DNA of 64,000 bases from Novosphingobium naphthalenivorans NBRC 102051 (GTDB lineage: Bacteria; Pseudomonadota; Alphaproteobacteria; Sphingomonadales; Sphingomonadaceae). The position numbers were made by a program, and so were the translations under genes. Below are positions 8,574 through 20,370 of this stretch, piece after piece. The notes beneath the pieces are model-generated. The model saw only the letters and a list, made by a program, of their open reading frames with translations, made no database searches and had not been told where the DNA came from. Position 1 is the first letter of the stretch, and each line of letters opens with the position of its first letter. The DNA is taken from positions 1 through 64,000 of the forward strand of contig NZ_BCTX01000013.1 of the NCBI RefSeq assembly GCF_001590985.1, written 5' to 3'.

Positions 8574-10109
8574 ATGATTGCTGCAACAGGACGTCTGGTC
8601 GCCCGCATTCCCCGGCATCCGGCGTGGCAAAACCTGGGCCGGCTGGGCAGAAGCCGCGCAGTCACCCTCACTTGCGCCTATGCCTGCGCCGCCCTGCTGG
8701 TGCGCCTGATCATGCTTGGAAGGCCGGCGTTCCAGTCCGACGAGCAGTTCTACCTGCTGGTCGGGCAGCGCATGGCGCAAGGCGCCCTCCCCTATGTCGA
8801 TCTGTGGGACCGCAAGCCCTACGGCCTGTTCCTGATCTTTCGCAGCGTCTTCCTGCTGCCTTTCGATCCCGTGCTGACCTATCCGGTGCTGGGGATCGTC
8901 TGTTCGGTCGCGACCGCGCTGGTAATTGCCCGCACCGCCCGGATGATCGCGCCCGAACGCGGCGCCGGGCTCGCCGGGCTCGCCTATCTGCTCTACCAGC
9001 CGACCTTCAACGTGGCGCTCGGCCAGTCGCCGGTGTTCTACAACCTGCCGGTCGCGCTCGCCGCCCTGATCGTGGTGCGCGCCAGCCTGCGGCCGCGGGA
9101 CGCCGGTCTCGCACTGCAAGGCTGCGGCGCGATGCTGCTGATCGGACTGGCGCTGCAGATCAAGTACACTGCGGTGTTCGAAGGCGTCGGCCTCGGCCTC
9201 ATGCTGCTGGTACGCGGCTACCGCGACGGCTGGCGTCCGGCCCGCATCGCCGGGACCGGAATGCTGTGGATCGCGCTGGCACTCGCGCCAACGGCGGCGG
9301 CTCTCGCAGGCTATGCGCTGGCCGGCCACGGCGAGGCTTTCGTGCAGGCCAATTTCCTCTCGATCTTCGGCCGCAAGACCGACTGGGCCGATGCGCTGGC
9401 GCAGCTTTCCAAGGAAGCGCTGGCGATGACGCCTTTCGCGCTCGCCATCCTGCTTGCCCCGCGCCGCCTCGAATTGGAGAACGGCACGCAGCCCGCCGCG
9501 TTGAAGCCGCTCCAGATCTGGGCCTTGTTTGCTATCGGCGGCTTCCTCGCCGTACCGCCATGGTTCGACCACTACCTCGGCCCGGTGCTGGTGCCGCTGT
9601 CGATCCTGGCCGCCCCGGCGCTGGGTTGGACTGCGCCCGGCGGGCGCTGGTACGGCCGCCTGCTCCTGGGCTTCGGAGCGCTCGGCGCCGCAGTGGCTCC
9701 GGCGTTTCAGGCCCACGAGCGGGGAAACGCCGCGGAATTCGGCCACGCCACCGCTCTGATCGCCCGTGAATTGCACCGGCGCTGCCTCTACGTTTATGAA
9801 GGCGACAGCGCGCTTTACCGCACGACCGATGCCTGCATCCCCACCCGCTTTGCCTATCCGAGCCATCTCGATGCGATGAAGGAAGGCCGGGCGCTGGGTG
9901 TCGATCCGGTTACGGAAGTGCGCCGCCTGATGGCCTCACGGCCGGGTGTCGTGGTCATGGCCCGGCGCGGCACCTCGAACCTTCCCAACCTCCAGACCCG
10001 CGCGCTGATGCATCGCATCCTCGCGCGGGATTACGACCATTACGCCGAAGTCACGCTGGGCACGCGCCGGTTCGAACTCTACCGCCTGACCGGCTCACGC
10101 ACGGACTGA
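8574..10109 (+). CDS. GT39/ArnT-like multi-spanning glycosyltransferase (GT-C fold)
   Basis: Integral membrane protein, about 511 aa with roughly 9-11 TM segments. The N-terminal loop after TM1 holds [16 protein letters not shown] followed by [11 protein letters not shown], the pattern of GT-C enzymes (GT39/ArnT-like) that use lipid-linked sugar donors; the DE pair is the probable catalytic acid region. A soluble C-terminal tail of about 130 aa follows. TTG at 8571 immediately precedes ATG 8574. The substrate is unknown. It is divergent from def and not in an evident operon. Confidence 0.7.
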   Translation: MIAATGRLVARIPRHPAWQNLGRLGRSRAVTLTCAYACAALLVRLIMLGRPAFQSDEQFYLLVGQRMAQGALPYVDLWDRKPYGLFLIFRSVFLLPFDPVLTYPVLGIVCSVATALVIARTARMIAPERGAGLAGLAYLLYQPTFNVALGQSPVFYNLPVALAALIVVRASLRPRDAGLALQGCGAMLLIGLALQIKYTAVFEGVGLGLMLLVRGYRDGWRPARIAGTGMLWIALALAPTAAALAGYALAGHGEAFVQANFLSIFGRKTDWADALAQLSKEALAMTPFALAILLAPRRLELENGTQPAALKPLQIWALFAIGGFLAVPPWFDHYLGPVLVPLSILAAPALGWTAPGGRWYGRLLLGFGALGAAVAPAFQAHERGNAAEFGHATALIARELHRRCLYVYEGDSALYRTTDACIPTRFAYPSHLDAMKEGRALGVDPVTEVRRLMASRPGVVVMARRGTSNLPNLQTRALMHRILARDYDHYAEVTLGTRRFELYRLTGSRTD

Positions 10110-10112
10110 CCC

Positions 10113-10292
10113 TCAGCGCGCCTTGGCAATGGCAAAGCCATGCTGACGCGCAGCGTCCTTGGTCGATTCCTCGGTCCGGTTGAGGGCCTTGGCGATTTCC
10201 TTGAGACCCTTGCCCTTCCCGGCCAGAGCCTGCAGCTTCTGCAGTTCGGCCGGCTTCCAGGGCTGCTTGTGCTTGGCAATCTTCTCGCTCAT
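10113..10292 (-). CDS. Small SANT/Myb-like helix-turn-helix protein (59 aa)
   Basis: A 59-aa gene at the size limit of routine calling. The protein starts MSEKIAKHKQPWKPAELQ and contains LKEIAKALNRTEESTKDAA, a compact three-helix pattern resembling a SANT/Myb or HTH fold. Basic and Lys-rich, it may bind nucleic acid. I recognise similar short proteins as widespread in sphingomonads but know no assigned function. It lies tail-to-tail with the GT-C gene (3-bp gap). Confidence 0.7.
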   Translation of the reverse strand: MSEKIAKHKQPWKPAELQKLQALAGKGKGLKEIAKALNRTEESTKDAARQHGFAIAKAR

Positions 10293-10309
10293 GAAAACGG
10301 CCTCTGCCC

Positions 10310-10906
10310 TTATCCGCCCTGCGTGACGAAGCGGACGGCTGCCGATGTCACGTAAGGCACCGGATTACCATCGGCATTCGCAACGCCCGGCTGCGACGCG
10401 AGCGAACGGCACGCGGCGTTCACGAAAGGCTGCGGCACGTGATCCTCGCTTTCGCAGGCCACGGCATTGCCTTCCGCCGATACCTGCAGCGTGAGATTGA
10501 CCTTGAGCGTACTGCCAGCATCCTTCGGCAATTGATTGACCTTCAACTGCATCTCGGGGTTTTCGCCAACCTGCATCAACGGATGGGCATCGTCGCCGGT
10601 TTCCTTGATCGAAACCACAGCCACGACACGACCGAACTGCGCCTGCCCATCGGCGGACGCGGTGCGGGACAGGCGCTGCTTTTCCAGCACCGGGCAAATC
10701 CGCCGCAGGCTGCTCTTGTCCCCTTCAGCCTGCCCCATCTGGCAGGCGATGATCGTGCCATCGGGCGCGACATCCAGCGTCACCACGGCCGCAACAGGTG
10801 CATAGACGCGGCCTTCCGCAAAGGCGCGGTTCAGAGCATCGGCATCCGCACCTGCAAATCCGGGAGCGACCAGTGCCGCTGCCATCGCCAACAAAGGAAG
10901 AGCCAT
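10310..10906 (-). CDS. Exported hypothetical protein with two similar halves
   Basis: 198 aa with an N-terminal signal peptide (LLAMAAALVAPGFAGA). The mature part seems to have two related halves, each with a beta-rich stretch ending in a cysteine-containing helix (DGTIIACQMGQAEG with RRICPVLEK; GNAVACESEDH with NAACRSLAS). This resembles TonB C-terminal-like folds in layout, but no motif proves that. Likely periplasmic. Function not recognised. Confidence 0.6.
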   Translation of the reverse strand: MALPLLAMAAALVAPGFAGADADALNRAFAEGRVYAPVAAVVTLDVAPDGTIIACQMGQAEGDKSSLRRICPVLEKQRLSRTASADGQAQFGRVVAVVSIKETGDDAHPLMQVGENPEMQLKVNQLPKDAGSTLKVNLTLQVSAEGNAVACESEDHVPQPFVNAACRSLASQPGVANADGNPVPYVTSAAVRFVTQGG

Positions 10907-11004
10907 CGTCCGTTACTCCGTTTCAGCTTTAGCGGTTGTTCTGGCAGAGGCCTTTTCGCAGATCATGTCCCTTTTGTCGCGGTGATCTTTTCCGAGCCGA
11001 ACCG

Positions 11005-13620
<2,616 letters not shown>

Positions 13621-13653
13621 TTCAGACTTTCGTTATTCCCCTGCACGCGCTCT

Positions 13654-13687
13654 CACGTGTGCGCGTACGCGTATGTGTGTACGCATA
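13654..13687. promoter_or_regulatory. 34-nt alternating pyrimidine-purine tract (Z-DNA-prone) before topA
   Basis: From C13654 to A13687 every base alternates pyrimidine and purine without exception, in a mix of CG, CA/TG and TA steps. Such tracts are the classical sequence for left-handed Z-DNA under negative supercoiling. It lies 34-67 bp upstream of the topA start, inside the topA promoter/leader. A link to supercoiling-sensitive expression is inference. Confidence 0.75.
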
Positions 13688-13712
13688 GGGTGGGAATCGA
13701 AGGGGGGCCCCG

Positions 13713-14168
13713 TCAAGCATTGTCGGATGACAGAGGTATAGCACTCTGACCGGTTCGCCCGGCCAGACCGATCCGGCCCAAGTGCGTATAGCCGAATCCG
13801 CGTCCGTACTTGAGGCCGTAACCGAGCATACGATCGAAGCCGACGTGCGCCGCCCATATCGTTGCAAGCGGCGTCCAGTCCCCATGCCCGGTAAGCTGCG
13901 CCAGTCCTGCCAGCGAAAGCGGTCCAATCAGGCTGTGCGCGCAGTTGTAAGCGAGAGCGCCGATGCGCGGACCGGAAAGGTAGCCGAGGAACGACAAGTC
14001 CGGCACGAAGAACAGCAACGCGAATTGCCACCAGCCGGCATCGAGCTGATGGTAAAACAGCACGGCCAAGGCCAGGAGAGCAGCGCCTTCCAGCCGCAGC
14101 ACGCCCCGCAGCGGCGGCTGGACCGCACCATCACCGAACCCGGTCTGACCATTCACGGTATCACTCAT
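13713..14168 (-). CDS. DUF4260 family membrane protein
   Basis: 151 aa with about four hydrophobic segments. The pattern LRLEGAALLALAVLFY near the start, then FFVPDLSFLGYLSGPRIGA and IWAAHVGFDRMLGYGLKYG, matches the DUF4260 family of small inner-membrane proteins. Function unknown. Its start overlaps the dprA stop by 4 bp, so it is read with dprA and plsY. Confidence 0.8.
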   Translation of the reverse strand: MSDTVNGQTGFGDGAVQPPLRGVLRLEGAALLALAVLFYHQLDAGWWQFALLFFVPDLSFLGYLSGPRIGALAYNCAHSLIGPLSLAGLAQLTGHGDWTPLATIWAAHVGFDRMLGYGLKYGRGFGYTHLGRIGLAGRTGQSAIPLSSDNA

Positions 14169-15292
14169 AGAGAACTCACTTTTCCTCCGGCATGGCGCAC
14201 CAACCGGCCCGCGATTTCCAATTCCAGCAAGGCGAGCTGCACCGATGCCGCGCTTGTCCCCGACTGGCGGATCAACTCATCGACCGCAACCGGTGCGCTC
14301 GTGAGCAGATCAGCGATGCCGGCCGCCTCCTGCCCGGCCTCGTGCTCAGGCATAGCGGCAAGTTCGGGCGGCGTATCCGGAACGGGCGCGGGAAAAACGG
14401 ACCGGAGCGCCCCGTCGAACCCGGTGAGTAATTCGATCACGTCCTGCGGAGATTGCACCAGCACGGCCCCGTCGCGGATCAGCTGGTTGCAGCCGTGCGA
14501 GCGGGCATCGAGCGGGGAGCCGGGAATGGCCATGACCTCGCGCCCCATCTCCCCGGCCAGCCGCGCGGTGATGAGCGAACCCGACTTGGGCGCCGCTTCC
14601 ACCACCAGCGTGCCCGCTGCAAGTCCGGCAATGATGCGGTTGCGCGTGGGGAAATGGCGCGCCAGCGGCTCGGTGCCGGGCGGCTGTTCGGCGATCAGCA
14701 GGCCTTCCTGCGCGATCCGCTCCTGCAGCCGCGCATGTTCGGGTGGATAGGCCAGGTCGATCCCGCTCGCGATCACGCCGATCGTCGAACCGCCTTCGCC
14801 CGCCCCCAGGGCACCCTCGTGCGCGGCGCCGTCGATCCCGCGCGCCAGACCGGAAACGACCGTGAAACCGGCTTCGGCAAGGCCATGGGCAAAATCCCGC
14901 GCCAGCTTGACCGCCCCTGCCGAAGCATTGCGCGCGCCCACCACGGCCACGCAGGGACGCTGCGCCCATGCCGAATGGCCTCGCACGGTCAGGACCGGCG
15001 GCGCCCCCTCAATGGCGGCCAGCAGCGGCGGATAGTCCGGGGAATCGTGGAAGAGATAGCGCGCACCGGCCTTGCGCACGGCGGCGATCTCATCGTGGAT
15101 GCGCTCCGGCGCCGCCGCGGCGTAAGGCTTGCCTGCACGTCCCGCCAGATCGGGCAGCGCCTCGATCGCAGCCCGTGCCTCACCGAAGCGGGCCAGAAGC
15201 TGGGCGTAAGTGACCGGCCCGATATTGGGCGAGCGCAGCAGGCGGATGCGGGCGAAAGCTTCGTCCTGAGACAGCGCCGCCCCCATGCTCAT
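14165..15292 (-). CDS. dprA: DNA processing protein DprA
   Basis: Loads RecA on incoming single-stranded DNA during transformation; 375 aa. N-terminal SAM-like region, then the DprA Rossmann domain with VVGARNASAGAVKLAR, SGLARGIDGAAHEGAL, GVIASGID and PKSGSLITARLAGEMGR, then a C-terminal winged helix (about 310-375). The start at 15292 overlaps the plsY stop; the longer in-frame extension runs through plsY and is not coding. The gene is intact, so transformation competence is conceivable. Confidence 0.92.
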   Translation of the reverse strand: MSMGAALSQDEAFARIRLLRSPNIGPVTYAQLLARFGEARAAIEALPDLAGRAGKPYAAAAPERIHDEIAAVRKAGARYLFHDSPDYPPLLAAIEGAPPVLTVRGHSAWAQRPCVAVVGARNASAGAVKLARDFAHGLAEAGFTVVSGLARGIDGAAHEGALGAGEGGSTIGVIASGIDLAYPPEHARLQERIAQEGLLIAEQPPGTEPLARHFPTRNRIIAGLAAGTLVVEAAPKSGSLITARLAGEMGREVMAIPGSPLDARSHGCNQLIRDGAVLVQSPQDVIELLTGFDGALRSVFPAPVPDTPPELAAMPEHEAGQEAAGIADLLTSAPVAVDELIRQSGTSAASVQLALLELEIAGRLVRHAGGKVSSL

Positions 15293-15879
15293 GCCTTTTT
15301 GCTGCCTCCGACTTTCGGCTCGGTGCCGGCCCGCAGGCGCGCGATATTCTCGCGGTGCTGGAACAGAACCACAGCGGCAATCACCGCCAGCACCAGCGCC
15401 ACATCGAGCCGGCCCAGCGTCGCCGCGACAAGCGGAGCGGCAACGGCAGCGCTCATCCCGGCGACCGAGGAAATGCGGATTGTCGCCAGCAGCCCGAGCC
15501 AGGTGACGGCATAGGCCAGCCCCACCGGCCAGGCGAGACCGAAGGCGACTCCGGCCATCGTCGCAACGCCCTTGCCGCCCCGGAACTTCAGCCAGACCGG
15601 AAAGCAGTGCCCCAGAAAGGCCCCGAGCGCCCCCAGTTCCGCGCCCCAATCAGGCCAGAAGTGCGCCGCGATCAGCACTGCCGCCAACCCCTTGAGCAGG
15701 TCCAGCAACAGCGTGGCGGCCGCCAGCCCCTTGCGCCCGGTGCGCAGCACGTTCGTCGCGCCGATGTTGCCCGAGCCGATGCTGCGCAAATCGCCCGCGC
15801 CTGCAAACCGGGTGAGGATGAGCCCGAAGGGCACCGATCCAAGCGCATAGCCAAGCGCCAAAGGGAGAATCCAATTCAT
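15289..15879 (-). CDS. plsY: Acyl-phosphate:glycerol-3-phosphate acyltransferase PlsY
   Basis: Inner-membrane enzyme making lysophosphatidic acid from acyl-phosphate and glycerol-3-phosphate; 196 aa, about five TM helices. The three family motifs are seen: IGSGNIGATNVLRTG, HCFPVWLKFRGGKGVAT, and the C-terminal FQHRENIARLRAGTE. ATG 15879 gives the normal N-terminus (MNWILPLALGYALGSVPFG); upstream starts would add a non-hydrophobic leader. Overlaps dprA by 4 bp. Confidence 0.93.
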   Translation of the reverse strand: MNWILPLALGYALGSVPFGLILTRFAGAGDLRSIGSGNIGATNVLRTGRKGLAAATLLLDLLKGLAAVLIAAHFWPDWGAELGALGAFLGHCFPVWLKFRGGKGVATMAGVAFGLAWPVGLAYAVTWLGLLATIRISSVAGMSAAVAAPLVAATLGRLDVALVLAVIAAVVLFQHRENIARLRAGTEPKVGGSKKA

Positions 15880-15983
15880 GCGCGCCGCCTTAGCCGCTTG
15901 TCGCGCCGAGCAGAACCCGGCTTGCAGGATTGTACGTTGCTCTTTGCACATTGCGGCGGTTAACAAGTCGCAAGGCTCAGGGA

Positions 15984-16862
15984 ATGACAATGACAACCGA
16001 AACGATCAGCGCAGCGCATCAGGCATCGGCACCTTCCGCCGATCCCGCCCCCCTCGATCCCGCCCACATCGACCCTGCTGCGCCCATCCTCCTGTTCGAT
16101 TCCGGCGTGGGCGGGCTGACCGTGCTGGAAGAAGTGCGCAAGCAACTGCCCGATGCGCCGGTGATCTATGCCGCCGATACCGCCGGTCTTCCCTATGGAT
16201 CGAAGACGGAAGCGCAGATCGCCGCGCGCGTCGCCGGCCTGCTCGGCCGCATGACCGAGCGCTTTCACCCGCGCCTTGTCTGCATCGCCTGCAACACGGC
16301 TTCGACCATCGCGCTGGGCATGGTGCGCGAGGTTCTGGAAGTCCCGATCGTGGGCACCGTCCCGGCGATAAAGCCGGCCGCCGCGATGACCAGGACCGGC
16401 GTGATCGGCCTGCTGGGCACCGAGGCAACGATCCGCCAGGCTTACGTGGACCGCCTCGAACACGAATTCGCGCAGGGCAAGGTGCTCCTGCGCTACGCGG
16501 CGCCCGGCCTTGTCGACGCGGCCGAAGCCAAGCTGCGCGGTGAACCGGTGGATAGCGCCGCCATCACCGGCGCTGCCGAAGCGCTGCGGGCGATGCCGGG
16601 CGGCGAGCGGATCGACACCGTCGTGCTGGCCTGCACGCACTTCCCGCTGCTGGAGGAAGAACTCTCGCAAGCCTTCGGCCCCGGCGTGCGCTTCGTCCAT
16701 GGCGCACAGGGCATCGCCCGGCAGATCGCCCGTCTCACCGAGGGACAGCAATGGGCTCGCCAAGCCCCCGACAGGGCGCTACTCACCGGCCGGACAGACA
16801 TCCCGGACGCCTATGGCGACATGCTGAAGCGCTACGGATTGGAAAAGGTCGAAAGGTTTTGA
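15984..16862 (+). CDS. murI: Glutamate racemase
   Basis: Makes D-glutamate for peptidoglycan; 292 aa. FDSGVGGLTVL (38-48) is the substrate loop, and the catalytic cysteines are C103 in IACNTAST and C217 in VLACTHFPLL. ATG 15984 is followed by a second ATG at 15990, and either could be used. The N-terminus is extended by about 30 Ala/Pro-rich residues compared with most MurI. The TGA stop overlaps the TTG start of the next gene. Confidence 0.93.
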   Translation: MTMTTETISAAHQASAPSADPAPLDPAHIDPAAPILLFDSGVGGLTVLEEVRKQLPDAPVIYAADTAGLPYGSKTEAQIAARVAGLLGRMTERFHPRLVCIACNTASTIALGMVREVLEVPIVGTVPAIKPAAAMTRTGVIGLLGTEATIRQAYVDRLEHEFAQGKVLLRYAAPGLVDAAEAKLRGEPVDSAAITGAAEALRAMPGGERIDTVVLACTHFPLLEEELSQAFGPGVRFVHGAQGIARQIARLTEGQQWARQAPDRALLTGRTDIPDAYGDMLKRYGLEKVERF

Positions 16863-17674
16863 CGCGGCGACTGAACTACTGGCTTCTGGCCGGGCTCCTC
16901 ATCTTCAGCGTTCCCTACTACTGGTACCTGATCGACGATCCGGCATCGGGCAGCGTGGCGGCAAAGCCTGTAACGATGACCGGGCTGCGCAAGCTCGCCG
17001 AAGCCCTGCCCGGCCCTCGTCCGGACCAGGTACGCAGCGAATTGCTCGGACACTGCCGGATCATGCGCAACCGGCTCATCGCCGGGTGGGGACTGCGGCC
17101 CATTCCGGTTGCCGTGTGGGCCTATGAACTGACCGTTCCCGGCACCGAGCCTATCGTCATCAACGCCGGCGTGAGCCCCGCCACGGCTGAAGACTTCGAC
17201 ATGGCCGACTACAACCCGGCGGCGCAGGGCCGGGTGGACGGGGTGCGGGCCCATGCCAGCCACACCGTGATCCTGGACGACGGTCCGCTGCAGACAGGCA
17301 ACCTGCAAACGCCCGCCCGCAACACCGCCCCGGCATCGGCCAACGCCGCGCCCTATCCGCTGGCGCCCGGCGTCGTGCTCATTCCCGCTCCCGGCATCGC
17401 CCCGGACGCCAAGCTGGTCTATGTCCGCCTTGAGAACGGCCGCGAATTCCTCTTTGCAGGTGCGGCCGCCAGAGTCCCCGAAAGCCTCGCGAACCTTCAC
17501 CCTCCCGCCAGGCTGGCCGAACGCGACGACGTTCCCAATTCCGGCACGGAAACCAAGGCGTGGTTGATGACGATCAATGCCTTGCACCGGGCCGCACCCG
17601 ATATGACCGTCGTCACAGCCCATGACTCGGTTGATACGCCCCATGTTTCGAAAAGGTTTTCTGATCACTCTTAG
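16859..17674 (+). CDS. Membrane-anchored protein, possibly a degenerate metallo-beta-lactamase fold
   Basis: 271 aa from a TTG at 16859 that overlaps the murI stop (TTGA). One N-terminal TM helix ([20 protein letters not shown]) is followed by an extracytoplasmic domain. The order of segments, [10 protein letters not shown], then [15 protein letters not shown], then [12 protein letters not shown], then VVTAHDS, parallels a metallo-beta-lactamase fold, but HxHxDH is absent, so no metal enzyme activity is predicted. The fold assignment is weak inference. Coupled to murI and followed by hemA. Confidence 0.55.
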   Translation: MTRRLNYWLLAGLLIFSVPYYWYLIDDPASGSVAAKPVTMTGLRKLAEALPGPRPDQVRSELLGHCRIMRNRLIAGWGLRPIPVAVWAYELTVPGTEPIVINAGVSPATAEDFDMADYNPAAQGRVDGVRAHASHTVILDDGPLQTGNLQTPARNTAPASANAAPYPLAPGVVLIPAPGIAPDAKLVYVRLENGREFLFAGAAARVPESLANLHPPARLAERDDVPNSGTETKAWLMTINALHRAAPDMTVVTAHDSVDTPHVSKRFSDHS

Positions 17675-17783
17675 CGGGACTAGCCGCTGGCAATGGGCCA
17701 AACGATCATGTAATGGCCGCCTAGAAGATAAACCGGCAAACCAGAATGGACCGGCCGGACAGCGCAATGCAGGACTGGAATTC

Positions 17784-18998
17784 GTGAACTACGAACACAT
17801 CTTCGACCAGGCGATCGAGCGCCTTCACTCCGAAGGCCGCTACCGCGTCTTCATCGATATCCTGCGCAACAAGGGCGCCTACCCCAACGCGCGCTGCTTT
17901 GCCGGCCACAATGGCCCCAAGCCGATCACCGTATGGTGTTCGAACGACTATCTCGCCATGGGCCAGCATCCCAAGGTGATCGAGGCGATGGAAGAGGCGC
18001 TGCACGATGTCGGCGCCGGTTCCGGCGGCACCCGCAACATCGGCGGCAACACGCACTATCACATCGAGCTGGAAAGCGAGCTGGCCGACCTGCACGGCAA
18101 GGAAGGCGCGCTGATCTTCACTTCGGGCTATGTCTCGAACGACGCCACGCTCTCGACGCTCGCCAAGCTGCTGCCGGGCTGCGTGATCTTCTCGGACGAG
18201 CTGAACCACGCCTCGATGATCGCGGGCATCCGCAATTCGGGCTGCGAAAAGAAAGTGTTCCGCCACAACGATCTGGAACACCTCGAACAGCTTCTGGCCG
18301 AAACCGACCCCGCGCTGCCCAAGTTGATCGCTTTCGAGTCGGTCTATTCGATGGACGGTGACATCGCCCCGATCCACGCGATCTGCGATCTGGCGGACAA
18401 GTACAACGCCCTCACCTACATCGACGAAGTCCATGCCGTCGGCATGTACGGCCCGCGCGGCGGCGGCATTACCGACCGTGACGAGGCGGCCCACCGCATC
18501 GACATCATCGAAGGCACGCTGGGCAAGGCTTTCGGCGTGATGGGCGGCTATATCGCGGCCGACCAGAAGATCATCGACTGCATCCGCTCCTATGCGCCGG
18601 GCTTCATCTTCACGACCTCGCTCTCGCCGGTGCTGGTCGCGGGCGTGCTGGCTTCGGTCAAGCACCTCAAGAGCTCCAGCGAAGAGCGTGACGGCCAGCA
18701 GCGCGCCGCCGCCATGCTCAAGCAGAAGTTCCGCGATGCGGGCCTGCCGGTGATGAATTCGACCACGCACATCGTCCCGCTCATGGTCGGCAATCCGGTC
18801 ATGGCCAAGAAGATCAGCGACATCCTGCTGGCCGAATACGGCGTCTATGTGCAGCCGATCAATTTCCCGACCGTGCCGCGCGGCACCGAGCGCCTGCGCT
18901 TCACGCCGGGACCGGCGCACACCGAAGAGATGATGGACGAACTGACCAGCGCTCTCGTCGAGATCTGGGAACGCATGGAGATGAAGCTGGCGGCCTGA
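17784..18998 (+). CDS. hemA: 5-aminolevulinate synthase
   Basis: PLP enzyme condensing glycine and succinyl-CoA, the first step of the C4 tetrapyrrole pathway typical of alphaproteobacteria. 404 aa from GTG 17784, chosen because [20 protein letters not shown] is the conserved N-terminus and AGGACTGGA lies upstream. Glycine-rich [28 protein letters not shown], and PLP lysine K248 in [12 protein letters not shown] (same number as in Rhodobacter) are present. A strong terminator follows. Confidence 0.95.
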   Translation: MNYEHIFDQAIERLHSEGRYRVFIDILRNKGAYPNARCFAGHNGPKPITVWCSNDYLAMGQHPKVIEAMEEALHDVGAGSGGTRNIGGNTHYHIELESELADLHGKEGALIFTSGYVSNDATLSTLAKLLPGCVIFSDELNHASMIAGIRNSGCEKKVFRHNDLEHLEQLLAETDPALPKLIAFESVYSMDGDIAPIHAICDLADKYNALTYIDEVHAVGMYGPRGGGITDRDEAAHRIDIIEGTLGKAFGVMGGYIAADQKIIDCIRSYAPGFIFTTSLSPVLVAGVLASVKHLKSSSEERDGQQRAAAMLKQKFRDAGLPVMNSTTHIVPLMVGNPVMAKKISDILLAEYGVYVQPINFPTVPRGTERLRFTPGPAHTEEMMDELTSALVEIWERMEMKLAA

Positions 18999-19034
18999 AC
19001 GGCCCCGCTTTCACTGCGCCAAGATATTCTATGC

Positions 19035-19069
19035 AAAGGGGCTTCCCGTTTCGGGCGGGAGGCCCTTTT
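19035..19069 (+). terminator. Rho-independent terminator after hemA
   Basis: A 14-bp stem (19035-19048 with 19056-19069, two G-U wobbles) with a 7-nt loop, ending in TTTT. Confidence 0.85.
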
Positions 19070-19151
19070 CATTTGGCGCCGCGAGCACCACGTGGCGCTT
19101 GACGCAACGCCCCCTCCCCCCGAGCGTGCCCGAAAAGAGACGAGGACTATT

Positions 19152-20252
19152 ATGCCCAAGCTGTTCGAGCCGATCACCATCGGTAGTCTCACCCTGTCCA
19201 ACCGCATCGTCATTGCCCCGATGTGCCAGTACTCCGCCGAAGACGGCCGGATGACCGACTGGCACACGATCCACCTCGGGCAGCTCGCCCTGTCCGGCGC
19301 GGGCATTCTCACGATCGAGGCCGCCGCCGTCTCGCCGGAAGGGCGCATCAGCTATGCCGATGTCGGCCTGTGGGACGATGAGACCGAAGCGGCCATGGGC
19401 AAAGTGCTGGAAAGCGTCCGGCGCTGGTCCTCCATGCCGATCGCGATCCAGCTGGCCCATGCCGGGCGCAAGGCCAGCACCGCCAAGCCCTGGGACGGCG
19501 GCGCCCAGATCGCGCCCGGAGAGCCCAACGGATGGCAGACGGTGTCGGCCTCCGGCCTTCCCTTCCAGTCCCACGAGAACGCCCCCGAAGCGCTGGACGC
19601 GGCCGGCCTCGCCCGCATCCGCGATGCCTTTGCCGAAGCGGCCCGCCGCACCGCCCGGCTAGGCATCGATGCCATCCAGATCCACGCCGCGCACGGCTAT
19701 CTGCTGCACCAGTTCCTCTCGCCCTTGTCCAACCACCGCACGGACGAATACGGCGGCAGTCTGGAAAACCGTATGCGCTTCCCGCTCGAAGTCTTCGATG
19801 CCGTGCGCGCCGCGTTTCCCGCCGGCAAGCCCGTGACCGTGCGCGTTTCGGGCACCGACTGGGTCGACGGCGGCTGGGACATCGAACAGACCATCGCCTT
19901 CTCCCGCGCCCTCGAACAGCGCGGCGTGTCCGCCATGCACATCTCCAGCGGCGGCCTGCATCCCGCGCAGGCGATCCCGGTCGGCCCGAACTATCAGGTC
20001 CCCCTCGCGCGCAAGGTCAAGGAAGCCGTCTCGGTCCCGGTCATCGCGGTGGGTCTGATTACCGAGCCGGAACAGGCCGAAGCCATCGTCGGCACCGGTG
20101 AGGCCGACATGGTCGCGCTGGCTCGCACGGTGCTTTACGATCCGCGCTGGCCCTGGCACGCCGCCGCCGCGCTCGGCGCACAAGTGTCCGTGGCCCCGCA
20201 ATTCCTGCGCTGCCAGCCGCGCCGGTTCAAGGACCTGTTCTCGAACGGCTGA
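19152..20252 (+). CDS. NADH:flavin oxidoreductase, Old Yellow Enzyme family (YqjM-like)
   Basis: FMN-dependent ene-reductase, 366 aa. ATG 19152 is preceded by ACGAGGA and starts MPKLFEPITIGSLTLSNRI, the usual OYE N-terminus. YqjM-class features: APMCQYSAEDG with the redox-tuning Cys, QLAHAGRKAS, IHAAHGYLLHQFLSPLSNHR with the HxxH-type substrate pair, and C-terminal FMN phosphate site GTGEADMVALARTVLYDPRW. Physiological substrate unknown. Transcribed alone between two terminators. Confidence 0.9.
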   Translation: MPKLFEPITIGSLTLSNRIVIAPMCQYSAEDGRMTDWHTIHLGQLALSGAGILTIEAAAVSPEGRISYADVGLWDDETEAAMGKVLESVRRWSSMPIAIQLAHAGRKASTAKPWDGGAQIAPGEPNGWQTVSASGLPFQSHENAPEALDAAGLARIRDAFAEAARRTARLGIDAIQIHAAHGYLLHQFLSPLSNHRTDEYGGSLENRMRFPLEVFDAVRAAFPAGKPVTVRVSGTDWVDGGWDIEQTIAFSRALEQRGVSAMHISSGGLHPAQAIPVGPNYQVPLARKVKEAVSVPVIAVGLITEPEQAEAIVGTGEADMVALARTVLYDPRWPWHAAAALGAQVSVAPQFLRCQPRRFKDLFSNG

Positions 20253-20276
20253 CAATAGCGCAGCCCCCCGTCCCTC

Positions 20277-20309
20277 AAAGCCCTCTGCTGCCCGGCGGAG
20301 GGCTTTTTT
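20277..20309 (+). terminator. Rho-independent terminator after OYE gene
   Basis: Stem AAAGCCCTC (20277-20285) with GAGGGCTTT (20298-20306), ending in a six-T run. Confidence 0.85.
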
Positions 20310-20370
20310 CATGATTTGCCGCTAGCTTGCGCTTCCGTCATCCACGGCAGGCAGGATAGGGTAAGGCAGC

